Assembly: GCA_964396245.1 (NCBI GenBank)
Contig: CAYNEO010000014.1
Coordinates: 5,593 to 69,592 of the forward strand
Origin: CAYNEO01 sp964396245
Lineage (GTDB): Bacteria; Zixibacteria; MSB-5A5; GN15; FEB-12
DNA: 64,000 nucleotides
Direction: 5' to 3'
Both the position numbers and the translations under genes were made by a program. This document shows, piece after piece, positions 1 to 8,189 of the stretch. Below the pieces are notes generated by a model. That model was not told the origin of the DNA. It did no database searches and saw only the letters and a program-made list of their open reading frames with translations. The first letter of the stretch is position 1. Every line of letters starts with the position of its first letter.

Positions 1-2
1 AT

Positions 3-947
3 ATCGTGGGCAAATCCGAACCCATGAAACGCGTGCTGACACTGGCCTCCAAAGTCAGCGGCAATGATGCTCCCGTCCTGATCACCGGCCCGACCGGCAC
101 CGGCAAGGAACTTCTCGCCGGCGCGATCCATCAGCGCAGCAACCGTCGCGGCAAGCCGTATGTCATCAAGAATTGCGGCGTGAAGACCGAGTCGTTGCTC
201 GAGTCGGAACTGTTCGGCCATGTGAAAGGATCGTTCACCGGGGCCGACCGCGACAAACCCGGCCTTTTCAGGGCCGCCGACGGCGGTACGGTATTTCTCG
301 ATGAAATCGGCGACGCCCCTCTCTCGACACAGGCTGCAATTCTTCGCGTGCTCGAAACCGGCGAATATCGTCCGGTCGGCGCCACGAAATCCGAGTTCGT
401 CGATGTCCGGATTATCTCCGCCACCAACCGCGATCTCAAAGAGTTGATCCAGAAGGGGCAATTTCGGCAGGACCTGTATTACCGCCTGAACACCTTCACC
501 ATAGACATCCCGCCGCTTTGCCATCGCCGTGAAGATATTCCGATTCTGGTCCACCACATTCTCCGCAAGCTGAAAGTCAAACTGCAGATGGACAACCTCA
601 GTATCTCTCCTCGAGCGCTGGAAGTACTGTGCAATTACTCCTGGCCCGGCAACGTCAGGCAACTGGAAAACGAGCTCGAGCGCGCCGCTATTGTCTGTGA
701 TACCGACGGTATCATAGAAATCTCCGATCTCTCTCCCGATGTGCGCGGGCTCGGAGTATCGGAACCCGAGGTGAGAGAGTACCGGGGCCCTCTCAAGGAG
801 TTGATCGAGAAAGTCGAGCGGGACACCATCGAAGCCTGCCTCGCCGAAACCCGGGGCAATATCCTCAAATCATCCCGATTACTCGGTCTGACCCGCAAGG
901 GCCTCAAGGACAAAATCGCCCGCTATGGGATCGAAATCGAACGCTGA
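3..947 (+). CDS. sigma-54 dependent activator, AAA+ and Fis-type HTH (5' partial)
   Basis: The reading frame is open to the left edge, so the N-terminal part (in this family usually a response-regulator receiver or other sensory domain) lies outside the window. What is seen: Walker A GPTGTGKE about 28 residues in, a near-canonical sigma-54 contact loop GSFTGA at about 75-80, Walker B GGTVFLDE at about 93-100, arginine-finger region RQDLYYRLN, the C-terminal AAA+ motif WPGNVRQLEN, and a terminal Fis-like helix-turn-helix (NILKSSRLLGLTRKGLKDKI). Family knowledge: such proteins remodel RNA polymerase-sigma-54 at -24/-12 promoters using ATP. Because GSFTGA is close to GAFTGA I expect a working sigma-54 activator, unlike the degenerate one at 15911-20101. 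Its target genes cannot be told from this window. The GTG at 6 is probably an internal Val codon, not the start. Confidence 0.93.
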   Translation: MVGKSEPMKRVLTLASKVSGNDAPVLITGPTGTGKELLAGAIHQRSNRRGKPYVIKNCGVKTESLLESELFGHVKGSFTGADRDKPGLFRAADGGTVFLDEIGDAPLSTQAAILRVLETGEYRPVGATKSEFVDVRIISATNRDLKELIQKGQFRQDLYYRLNTFTIDIPPLCHRREDIPILVHHILRKLKVKLQMDNLSISPRALEVLCNYSWPGNVRQLENELERAAIVCDTDGIIEISDLSPDVRGLGVSEPEVREYRGPLKELIEKVERDTIEACLAETRGNILKSSRLLGLTRKGLKDKIARYGIEIER

Positions 948-1120
948 CTTAACCCCTATCCGCTGCGCCACAACCGGTTGCTTCCCGCGTCGTGGCTCGG
1001 CCCATCGACCGGCCTGACGCCGCTCCAATGCCGAAAAATCCGGGTTAGCGTTTCAGGCAGTTTGGCCGTATGTTCTGGTAAATCCGGTTGCGAGTAAACC
1101 GCCGTTACCCTGTGGAGCCC

Positions 1121-1780
1121 ATGAAGACCCTGCTGATTCAAAAAGACATCAACAATACCAACATCGAACACTTTCTCGACATCGCCCGACAGAAGAAGAC
1201 CGAACTCATTTGCTTTGGCGAATTGAGCACCAGCGGATGTATGTACACCGCCCGCGAGGTCCCCGCCTTCGAATCGATTTTGAAGATCCTCGATAACTAC
1301 GATATGCGCGTCATGCTCGGTTTGCCGCGCGTCACCGAATCAGGCACGTACAATTCATATCTGTACTACTATCAGGGTGAATCCCAGATTTACAACAAGA
1401 TCAACCTGTTCCCCCCGATGAACGAACCGACCGTTTACCGCGCGGGAACCATCCCTGGTGTCTTCAAGACCGACTTCGGCCGGATAGGCGTCGCCATCTG
1501 CTATGATATCCGGTTCCCAACGTTGTTCGATGATCTCAGGAAAGAACATGTCGACCGCATATTCGTCCCGGCGGCCTTTCCCCGCGTGCGTATCGATGAC
1601 TGGAAACGGATACTCGCGGAGCGCGCCACACAGACCGGCGTGCCGGTAATAGGCATCAATGCCGTCGGGGATGACGGCGAAAACGAATTCGGCGGATCCA
1701 CCAGTGTGATCGACGCCGACGGAAAAGTGATCCGGCAGGCCGGCGAAACAAAGGAAGAAATCATAGAGGTTGAATTATGA
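1121..1780 (+). CDS. carbon-nitrogen hydrolase (nitrilase superfamily), omega-amidase-like
   Basis: 219 residues. The nitrilase catalytic triad is visible: Glu34 (FGELSTSG), Lys93 (YNKINLFPP) and Cys127 (VAICYDIRFP). The superfamily hydrolyses amides or nitriles through the Cys thiolate; the short single-domain form fits omega-amidase-like members. Start: I prefer ATG at 1121, preceded by GGAG at 1114-1117, over the TTG at 1088, because the family begins immediately before the first beta strand (MKTLLIQ). The stop codon overlaps the start of the aminotransferase gene (ATGA), so the two are translationally coupled. An amidase beside a transaminase suggests hydrolysis of the alpha-keto-amide formed when glutamine or asparagine is the amino donor; that pairing is inference. 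Confidence 0.88.
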   Translation: MKTLLIQKDINNTNIEHFLDIARQKKTELICFGELSTSGCMYTAREVPAFESILKILDNYDMRVMLGLPRVTESGTYNSYLYYYQGESQIYNKINLFPPMNEPTVYRAGTIPGVFKTDFGRIGVAICYDIRFPTLFDDLRKEHVDRIFVPAAFPRVRIDDWKRILAERATQTGVPVIGINAVGDDGENEFGGSTSVIDADGKVIRQAGETKEEIIEVEL

Positions 1781-2964
1781 ATCGCGAACTCGACGACGTA
1801 GTTTTTTCGGGAATCGTGGCGGTCAGGGACCGACTGCTGCAACTACCCGACCCCCTGCGGCTGGAATCGGGCGAGCCGAGCTTCGATACGCCGCCCCATA
1901 TCAAGGATGCCATGAATCGCGCCATGGTCGATAACCAGACCCACTACGCGCCGTCGACCGGAATCAAGCCGCTCAAGGAAGCGATCCTCAGGAAGGTCAG
2001 CGAAAAAAACGGAATCGGCTACCTCGACGGAATCGACAAGGTCACGGTCACCAACGGCGGCATGCACGCGCTTTTCTGCACGATGCAGACCATCCTGAAC
2101 CCGGGCGATGAGGTCATCCTGCCACAGCCCAACTGGACCGCGACAGCGTGGATTATCCGCCTGACCGGTGCGAAGCTGTCATTCGTCAAACTTCGCCCCG
2201 AGCTGGCTTACCGCTGGGATATCAAGGAACTCGAAGAAAAAATAACCCCCAGGACAAAAGCGGTGCTGATCAACTCGCCCCACAATCCGACCGGCGGCGT
2301 GATGACCCGGCAGGACTTGACCGACCTTCTCGAGGTCGCCGCCCGGCACGGTTTGTATGTCATTTCCGATGAAGCGTACGAGGATATCATCTATGATCAG
2401 CAACACGTGAGTATCGCCTCACTGGCCGGTGACCTCGACAGCGGGGTCCGCGACCGCATTATTTCCTGTTTCACCTTCTCGAAAAGCTACGCCATGACCG
2501 GCTGGCGTCTCGGCTACACCGTGTGCAGCTCGAAATGGTTTGCCGACAATGTCAAGAAGCTCATCCTGTATACGATCAACGGCGTCTCGACCCCGACCCA
2601 GCACGGCGGCATCGCCGCGCTCGAGGGACCGCAGGACTGTATCGCCGAGATGCGCGACGCCTACCGGGGGCGACGCGACCTGCTTTTCGACGGCGTGAAC
2701 CGGACCTCGCTCCTTCACTGTGACACCCCGCCCGGAGGCGCGTTCTACCTGTACGCCCGGGTATCAGATGAGTGGTCCGGAACCGCCTGGGATCTGACAA
2801 ATCATCTCATCGATAAATACTCGCTTGGTTCGGTGCCGGGTGATATATTCTATGATGACGAGAAATCGATCCGTTTTTCCTATGCCTGCGCGACGGATAT
2901 GATCAAACGCGCTATCGGAAATCTCACCGGCTCGCGCGAGCCGAGCGCAGCCGCCGAGAAGTAG
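1777..2964 (+). CDS. class I/II pyridoxal-phosphate aminotransferase
   Basis: 395 residues, full length for fold-type I aspartate/aromatic-type aminotransferases. Visible family residues: NSPHNPTGG (Asn170), SDEAYE (Asp198, Tyr201) contacting PLP, and the Schiff-base lysine in SFTFSKSYAMTGWRLGY (Lys236); a late Arg in SIRFSYA is the likely carboxylate anchor. Soluble and cytoplasmic, no signal peptide. It starts inside the stop codon of the nitrilase gene, and the crotonase gene follows 42 nt later, so the three form an operon. Substrate cannot be read from sequence; a glutamine- or kynurenine-type transaminase coupled to omega-amidase is the best contextual guess. Confidence 0.92.
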   Translation: MNRELDDVVFSGIVAVRDRLLQLPDPLRLESGEPSFDTPPHIKDAMNRAMVDNQTHYAPSTGIKPLKEAILRKVSEKNGIGYLDGIDKVTVTNGGMHALFCTMQTILNPGDEVILPQPNWTATAWIIRLTGAKLSFVKLRPELAYRWDIKELEEKITPRTKAVLINSPHNPTGGVMTRQDLTDLLEVAARHGLYVISDEAYEDIIYDQQHVSIASLAGDLDSGVRDRIISCFTFSKSYAMTGWRLGYTVCSSKWFADNVKKLILYTINGVSTPTQHGGIAALEGPQDCIAEMRDAYRGRRDLLFDGVNRTSLLHCDTPPGGAFYLYARVSDEWSGTAWDLTNHLIDKYSLGSVPGDIFYDDEKSIRFSYACATDMIKRAIGNLTGSREPSAAAEK

Positions 2965-3006
2965 ACCGACTCCGATTGGCGGTAAAGTGATACAGCTGGA
3001 GGGTGA

Positions 3007-3753
3007 ATGGACCATGCCATCGTCGAGGAACACGGCGATATAGCCGTCTTGCGCCTGAACAACGGCGTAACCAATGCTATCAACGGCGCCACCGTGCACA
3101 ATCTCTCGGAGGCGTTCGATGAAATCGAAAACAGCTTTCGGGGATTGGTCTTGGCCGGCGGCGAGAAATTCTTCTCCATCGGTTTCGACCTTCCCACCAT
3201 ACTTCTTTTCACCCGTTCTGAGATGGCGGAGTTCTTTGCCGATTTCAACGCCCTCTCGGCCGGCCTCTACACCTGTGGCGTCCCGACCTGCTGCGCCCTC
3301 CGCGGGCACGCGACAGCCGGCGGCTGTATCCTGGCGCTCGCCTGTGATTACCGTATCGCCGCCTCCGGAAGAAAACTAATCGGGTTGAACGAGGCAAAGC
3401 TCGGCGTGCCGGTGCCGTTTTTCGCCGATCTCCTCCTGCGACAACTTGTCGATGACCGCGTCGCCACCGATATGCTCTACACCGGCGAGTTCCTCACCTC
3501 CTCCGAGGCCGAACAGGTCGGGCTGATCGACCTCGTGTGCGATCAGGAGGAGGTCGAGCAGCGCGCGATTGAGAAAGTGCAAGCCCTGACCACGGTCTCC
3601 GGGTCCGCCTTCAAGGCCATCAAGTCCAACCGCGTTGAAGCCGTCATACGCCGGTATGATCGGCAACGGGAAGCGAAGGACGGCTATTTTCTGGATTGCT
3701 GGTTCAGCGATACGGCGCAAATGGCGCTCAAGGAAGCCTCGGCCAGATTCTAG
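3007..3753 (+). CDS. enoyl-CoA hydratase/isomerase family protein
   Basis: 248 residues, crotonase fold. The oxyanion-hole segments are seen at AGGEKFFSIGFDLP and GHATAGGCILALACDYRIA, and a Glu sits in the active-site helix region GLNEAKLGVPVP. Family members hydrate or isomerise acyl-CoA thioesters; some do other CoA chemistry, and the second catalytic Glu is not obvious, so the reaction is left open. Start ATG at 3007 has GGAGGG just upstream (2999-3003). It closes the nitrilase-aminotransferase operon, which suggests amino-acid or keto-acid catabolism. Confidence 0.85.
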   Translation: MDHAIVEEHGDIAVLRLNNGVTNAINGATVHNLSEAFDEIENSFRGLVLAGGEKFFSIGFDLPTILLFTRSEMAEFFADFNALSAGLYTCGVPTCCALRGHATAGGCILALACDYRIAASGRKLIGLNEAKLGVPVPFFADLLLRQLVDDRVATDMLYTGEFLTSSEAEQVGLIDLVCDQEEVEQRAIEKVQALTTVSGSAFKAIKSNRVEAVIRRYDRQREAKDGYFLDCWFSDTAQMALKEASARF

Positions 3754-3866
3754 TGCCCCCGAACGCTACTGATTCTCAGCCCGGCCGCGCAACCTCTCGT
3801 GTCCGCCTTCGTACATAAATCATGGAGCAATAAGTCCTATAACCCGAACAGGAGGAAAACCGGCAA

Positions 3867-5147
3867 ATGAGCAAATTGTTATCGGTTGTAACAGTATTGC
3901 TCGGGGTGTTAATGCTAACGGGCGCGGCCGTCGCCCAGGACACAGCAAACACGGTCACAGTCTCACCGATAAACGACCATCTCTACATGATCACATGCCT
4001 TGGCGGCGAGGAACTCAATCTCCCTCCGTACACGGCCAACATCATTGCTTCCGTCGGACCGGATGGTCTGTTGCTGATCGATGACGGCTTTCGGTCGACA
4101 GCAGAGGAACTCCGGGACACGCTGATGCGACTCAGTCCCGCCGGCAAGCGGATAATCATCAATACCCATTATCACGGCGACCACGTCTCGGGCAACCAGG
4201 CGCTGCGGGACAATGCCGTCATTCTGGCTCATCGCAACGTGTTGGATCGTCTGTCCGGGTACTACTTCAACCTTCCCGGTCCGCCCGATCCGAACCGGCC
4301 GCATGTCGGCTTCGACGACTCCCTTGTCCTGCATTTCAACAATGAAACCGTCCGCGTCATCCACGCGCCGGGCTGTCACACCGATGGTGATGTATACGTG
4401 CACTTTGTCGAATCCAACATTGTCTTCGTTGGCGACCTCGTGTTCGCGGATGCCACCCCCTATGTCGATCTCGGGGCGGGCGGAAGCGTGAAAGGCTCCA
4501 TCGTCCAGGTCAACAATTTCATCGACGAATACTCCGACGACATCACATTCATTCCGGCGCACGGCCGACCGTGTACGCGGGATGATCTGCGGGAATACGT
4601 CGGCATGCTGACCGGCACCACCGAGGCCGTGCGGGCCGCAATCGCCAAAGGTCAAACGGTCGATCAGATGGTGGAATCCGAAGTGCTGGCTGCTTACAAG
4701 AGTTGGGAAGGGAACTTTCCGACTACTTCTCTTGCCATGTGGACCCGGACGGTCAATACCGAACTCAGGGATTTGGTGAACGCCAGGCCTTCGGTGTGCG
4801 ATCCGCTGACAGCCACGCTCGTCGACGGGACGGGCAGGGATGCTGTCGGCCATTACCATAAACTGAAAGCGGCGGCCGCCGATGCGTACAATTTCAGCGA
4901 ACGGCAGATAAACATGCTCGGCTATCAGCTGCTGTTCAGAGACCGTGTCGACGACGCGGTTGCCGTGCTGAAACTGAACATGGAGGAATACCCGGAATCG
5001 TTCAATGTGTACGACAGCTATGGCGAGGCGCTGATGATCAGCGGCGACACGGCCAATGCCATTGTCAATTACGAAAAATCGCTTGAGCTGAATGCCGATA
5101 ATACCAACGCTACCGACATGCTGAAAAAACTCCGCCACGAGTTGTAA
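3867..5147 (+). CDS. secreted metallo-beta-lactamase-fold hydrolase with C-terminal TPR region
   Basis: 426 residues. N-terminal signal peptide with hydrophobic core and AVAQ cleavage site (about residue 24). The zinc motif HYHGDH is at about 101-106, with further metal-ligand regions GCHTDGD, FVGDLVF and IPAHGRP, so both zinc sites look intact. The last 80 residues read as a TPR-like helical pair (DSYGEALMISGDTANAIVNYE). The enzyme should act in the periplasm; MBL-fold proteins include lactonases, thiolesterases and beta-lactamases, and I cannot assign the substrate. A strong SD (AGGAGG at 3850-3855) precedes ATG 3867. A hairpin terminator overlaps the converging gene downstream. Confidence 0.87.
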   Translation: MSKLLSVVTVLLGVLMLTGAAVAQDTANTVTVSPINDHLYMITCLGGEELNLPPYTANIIASVGPDGLLLIDDGFRSTAEELRDTLMRLSPAGKRIIINTHYHGDHVSGNQALRDNAVILAHRNVLDRLSGYYFNLPGPPDPNRPHVGFDDSLVLHFNNETVRVIHAPGCHTDGDVYVHFVESNIVFVGDLVFADATPYVDLGAGGSVKGSIVQVNNFIDEYSDDITFIPAHGRPCTRDDLREYVGMLTGTTEAVRAAIAKGQTVDQMVESEVLAAYKSWEGNFPTTSLAMWTRTVNTELRDLVNARPSVCDPLTATLVDGTGRDAVGHYHKLKAAAADAYNFSERQINMLGYQLLFRDRVDDAVAVLKLNMEEYPESFNVYDSYGEALMISGDTANAIVNYEKSLELNADNTNATDMLKKLRHEL

Positions 5148-5179
5148 CCGGATAACCCCGGCATTCAGCAAGCGGGATG

Positions 5180-5220
5180 GCGGATCACCGGCGAGTTCAT
5201 TCACGCTGTGATCCGCTTTT
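5180..5220 (+). terminator. Rho-independent terminator of the MBL-fold gene
   Basis: GCGGATCAC at 5180-5188 pairs perfectly with GTGATCCGC at 5208-5216, followed by TTTT. It lies inside the 3' end of the converging gene 5197-6750. Confidence 0.6.
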
Positions 5221-6750
5221 CATTATCGCGGCAAGCGAATCGATTTTCCTGAGCATGGCCGGGTCGAACCGCGCACCTTCAGATTCCGGGGCCTCCGACA
5301 CTATCCGCTCATAATACATGAAGAAAAACGGACTTCCCTGCTGCAGCAGCTTACCGAGCATAGCGTGACCGCCGCGATCGACTATTTGCCGGCTCATCGC
5401 ATAACCAAGACCGTAGAACGGTCCGTTGGATTTGAGCCCCCGGTTGAGCAGAGACTCGGCCGTATCGAGATTATGAGCGACATACGCCGCGGTATACAGC
5501 GAATCGAGAATACTGTATCCCGTCTGCATCTTTAGCGTCTCGTCCCACGTGCTGTCAACGCCGCCGACATAGGTCGCCGTCCCTTCGAGCATCACGTAAC
5601 TGATCGTCTCATAGAACTTCCGGTCGTCCGGGGACTTAAACCCGTAGAACACGAGGTCATCGAAAGAAGTGGGAGACCGTGACACCCGGGAAGAATCCAC
5701 CGGGCAGATGCGCAGTTGAAGCCGATGAAATGTCTCGTGCGTGATCGAGCGGAGCATCTGTGAGTACCGGTCCTTGAACTGCACGATATTCGTTCCGAGA
5801 CCATACGAAGTTGCCCAGCTCCGGATTCCCCAGTTGACCGCGAAACCGATACGTTCCGAGAAAGCGATGTCTGCCGGCGCGAACTCGTACATGCGGCCGA
5901 GTATATAGTCTCCAATATCGCCGCGGTGCGTTTCAAGATTCACCAGCAGGCGCGCATACTGCACACGATTCAGGTACAGATCGGCCAGGCAGAAATCATT
6001 CCACGGATTCAGCCACTTCCATACCTGGTCGACCGGCGCCGTACTCGCCGAGCGAAAAATGAACTCGGCCATGTCGCCGGTGTCGGGCAACGGTTCGGGA
6101 ACGTAGCCAAGGTTGCGGCGATGCTCCAGCATATTGACCACGATGCCCGTTGCCGCAAGTGAATCCGCTTCCTCGCGGGTAGTCGTGCCCCGGTCATACA
6201 AGTCCAGCAGGGAGTGAATCAGACTCAGGTCGATGTCAACCGACCACCGCGGGGGGCGGGTATACGTCTCCGGGAGCGAAAACGCCTCGCCGGAAAAGTC
6301 GAGCGGGTACTGGAAATTCGACCCGGCGATGATCGTGGAGTTATGATCCCTAATACCGGACAAAAAGACAGCGCACTCGAGAATGCCCTCAAAGTCCTCA
6401 GGCACCGGAATTGTGTTCGAATCGGCAAAGTATTGCGGGATGATCCCGTAGAAGCCGCCGCCCCGCTCGGACTGATTCTTTTCGATCGCAGACAGCCGAT
6501 AAATGTCATCAGGCTGCTTCAAACGAGACAGCTGACCCAGCAGAAACCGCGCATCCTCCATGGAGAGACTCGCCTGCAGCGAGTCGATCTTCGCGGTTAC
6601 CGACGGTGATTTCAGCTCCAGGCGCAAGTCATCCCACTGCCATTCGGACTGGAAATCGAATGGACCCTTACGATCTTTTTCCTCCGAGACTACCGCACCG
6701 GCCAGGACTACTGCCGATGCGGCGACGACAGCTAAACAGCGCGAAAGCAT
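5197..6750 (-). CDS. secreted putative zinc peptidase, HEXXH type (DUF5700-like)
   Basis: 517 residues. N-terminal signal peptide (VVAASAVVLAGAVVS). A single HEXXH motif, THETFHRLQ at about residue 338, sits in a mostly helical protein, with a downstream acidic segment (MLEGTATYVGG) that could give the third zinc ligand, as in gluzincins. This layout matches the putative zinc peptidases collected as DUF5700; that family assignment is from memory and moderate. No strong SD is seen before ATG 6750. The DsrE-like gene ends 31 nt upstream on the same strand, so the two are probably cotranscribed. The 3' end converges on the MBL-fold gene. Substrate unknown. Confidence 0.75.
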   Translation of the reverse strand: MLSRCLAVVAASAVVLAGAVVSEEKDRKGPFDFQSEWQWDDLRLELKSPSVTAKIDSLQASLSMEDARFLLGQLSRLKQPDDIYRLSAIEKNQSERGGGFYGIIPQYFADSNTIPVPEDFEGILECAVFLSGIRDHNSTIIAGSNFQYPLDFSGEAFSLPETYTRPPRWSVDIDLSLIHSLLDLYDRGTTTREEADSLAATGIVVNMLEHRRNLGYVPEPLPDTGDMAEFIFRSASTAPVDQVWKWLNPWNDFCLADLYLNRVQYARLLVNLETHRGDIGDYILGRMYEFAPADIAFSERIGFAVNWGIRSWATSYGLGTNIVQFKDRYSQMLRSITHETFHRLQLRICPVDSSRVSRSPTSFDDLVFYGFKSPDDRKFYETISYVMLEGTATYVGGVDSTWDETLKMQTGYSILDSLYTAAYVAHNLDTAESLLNRGLKSNGPFYGLGYAMSRQIVDRGGHAMLGKLLQQGSPFFFMYYERIVSEAPESEGARFDPAMLRKIDSLAAIMKSGSQRE

Positions 6751-6781
6751 GTCGGAAGACTATTCTCGCGGCAGACTTTTG

Positions 6782-7333
6782 TCAAGGCATTAGGGCATAG
6801 CCCATCAACTGGTATGTGGGCAGGACAACCTGCGCGGAGAGCGCAATGGTGATATCCTTGTTCACCCAGTCGTGCTGGTACTCGAAATCACCCAGTGACT
6901 GCCCGCAGACATACAGTTGCACACCGGCCTTCTTGAGTTCGCTGATAAGCTTGATATTCGGGTTATCCTTACCGAACTTCGCCTTGTACTGGTCATTGTT
7001 CAGCACGATGGGCGTCGCCGCGCTGTGAATGATTGCAACCACTTTCATCTTGTCCGGCTTCATTCCCGCGACCGCAAACACGTTGACAAGACGGCCGACA
7101 TGAGCCAGCTGAAAGTTGTACTTGTCGGCTCCTTCGGTCTTGTCCATGCCGACGTCGCAGATAATCTTGTACTGCAGGCTGGTATCGGGCTGAACGGCGG
7201 CATCCGGCAGCGGAATTGCCGGGCCGTAACCTTCGATGACCGGATATTGCCAGTTTGGCTTCTGCGCCGTTGCGACGCACGAAATGCCGGCGACAACTGC
7301 CACCGCGACAATCAAGCGTACTGCTGCTTTCAC
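6782..7333 (-). CDS. exported DsrE/DsrF-like family protein
   Basis: 183 residues with signal peptide (LIVAVAVVAGISCVATAQ). The body matches the DsrE/DsrF sulfur-relay fold: VFAVAGMKPDKMKVVAIIHSA, followed by a strand-helix unit ending GVQLYVCGQSLGDF with a conserved Cys. DsrE-fold proteins carry persulfide or act in small-molecule sulfur chemistry; exported single-domain members are common but poorly defined. The start is GTG at 7333, set by the excellent SD AGGAGG 5 nt upstream. It is the first gene of a probable two-gene operon with the HEXXH protein. Confidence 0.85.
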   Translation of the reverse strand: MKAAVRLIVAVAVVAGISCVATAQKPNWQYPVIEGYGPAIPLPDAAVQPDTSLQYKIICDVGMDKTEGADKYNFQLAHVGRLVNVFAVAGMKPDKMKVVAIIHSAATPIVLNNDQYKAKFGKDNPNIKLISELKKAGVQLYVCGQSLGDFEYQHDWVNKDITIALSAQVVLPTYQLMGYALMP

Positions 7334-7684
7334 AACTACCTCCTGAAAAAAACGGATATGCTGTTTGCCACTGGTGATCGAAGATGAGAATAGCGGGGTG
7401 GTCCCGTTGAGGTTATGTGGTGCTGAACCGTTCGGTGTTCATGCCACTTACGCCGTCGGTCGGTCGATGGGCGGGCGGTGAGTTGACGGCCTGTCTTCCA
7501 GAAACAACCCTTCGCGAACAGCGGTTCCGGGATTCGTCCTGAGATCCTGAGGCACCGCTGGAAAACGCAATGATCGGCCGGCGAACACGGATTATCCGGG
7601 TCCCCGAAGTTTATGGTTGACATACTATCAAACAACCGGCCAACTTGACGTCATATCCCATCCATAAACAGGAGGAATCGTCAC
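7334..7684. other. divergent intergenic region, no gene seen
   Basis: 351 bp between the DsrE-like gene (leftward) and the DUF1761 gene (rightward). It holds both SD sites (AGGAGG at 7670-7675 for the right-hand gene) and presumably both promoters. No RNA gene or credible small ORF is seen. Confidence 0.5.
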
Positions 7685-8095
7685 ATGGAACCAATCGGCA
7701 TCAACTATCTGTCGGTACTCGTTGCCGGCGTAGCCTACATGGTTCTCGGCGCCATCTGGTATTCGTCGGCCATATTCGGGAAAGCCTGGATGAAAGGGAT
7801 AGGCAAAACCAAAGAACAGGTTACCCGGAACTTTTCCGTGGTGAGCTATATCTGGACTTTGATCGCCTCGTTCGTACTGGCTTACGGCGTCGCCCGGATC
7901 ATGCTCTGGCACGGCACGACGACTATCGGCGGCGGCGTGCTTGTCGGCGTGCTGGTCGGCGTCTGTTTCGTCCTCACCACGTTCAGCATCAACGACAGCT
8001 TCGAGCGCCGGCCCCTGGGCCTGACCATTGGAAATATCCTCTATCACATGATCGGACTGGTCATAGTCGGAATAATCATCGCTGCCTGGAAATAA
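7685..8095 (+). CDS. DUF1761 family membrane protein
   Basis: 136 residues, four predicted membrane helices (about 8-30, 57-76, 81-103, 113-134). The N-terminal pattern YLSVLVAG..YMVLGAIWYSSAIFGKAW and late NDSFERRPL are typical of DUF1761. Function unknown. Strong SD AGGAGG 9 nt before ATG 7685. A long perfect hairpin follows at 8118-8145. Confidence 0.85.
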   Translation: MEPIGINYLSVLVAGVAYMVLGAIWYSSAIFGKAWMKGIGKTKEQVTRNFSVVSYIWTLIASFVLAYGVARIMLWHGTTTIGGGVLVGVLVGVCFVLTTFSINDSFERRPLGLTIGNILYHMIGLVIVGIIIAAWK

Positions 8096-8117
8096 AGGCG
8101 GCCGACCGGAAAGTGAA

Positions 8118-8145
8118 CGGCTGTCGGGCCTTTACCCGACAGCCG
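8118..8145. terminator. 11-bp perfect hairpin after the DUF1761 gene
   Basis: CGGCTGTCGGG (8118-8128) pairs with CCCGACAGCCG (8135-8145), loop CCTTTA. There is no T-tract, so termination is only likely. It lies between two converging genes and shares its core with the palindrome at 24727-24749. Confidence 0.5.
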
Positions 8146-8189
8146 CAGCATAAGACGAACTTGTCTTAATCCGCTATCGGTCTTGATGG

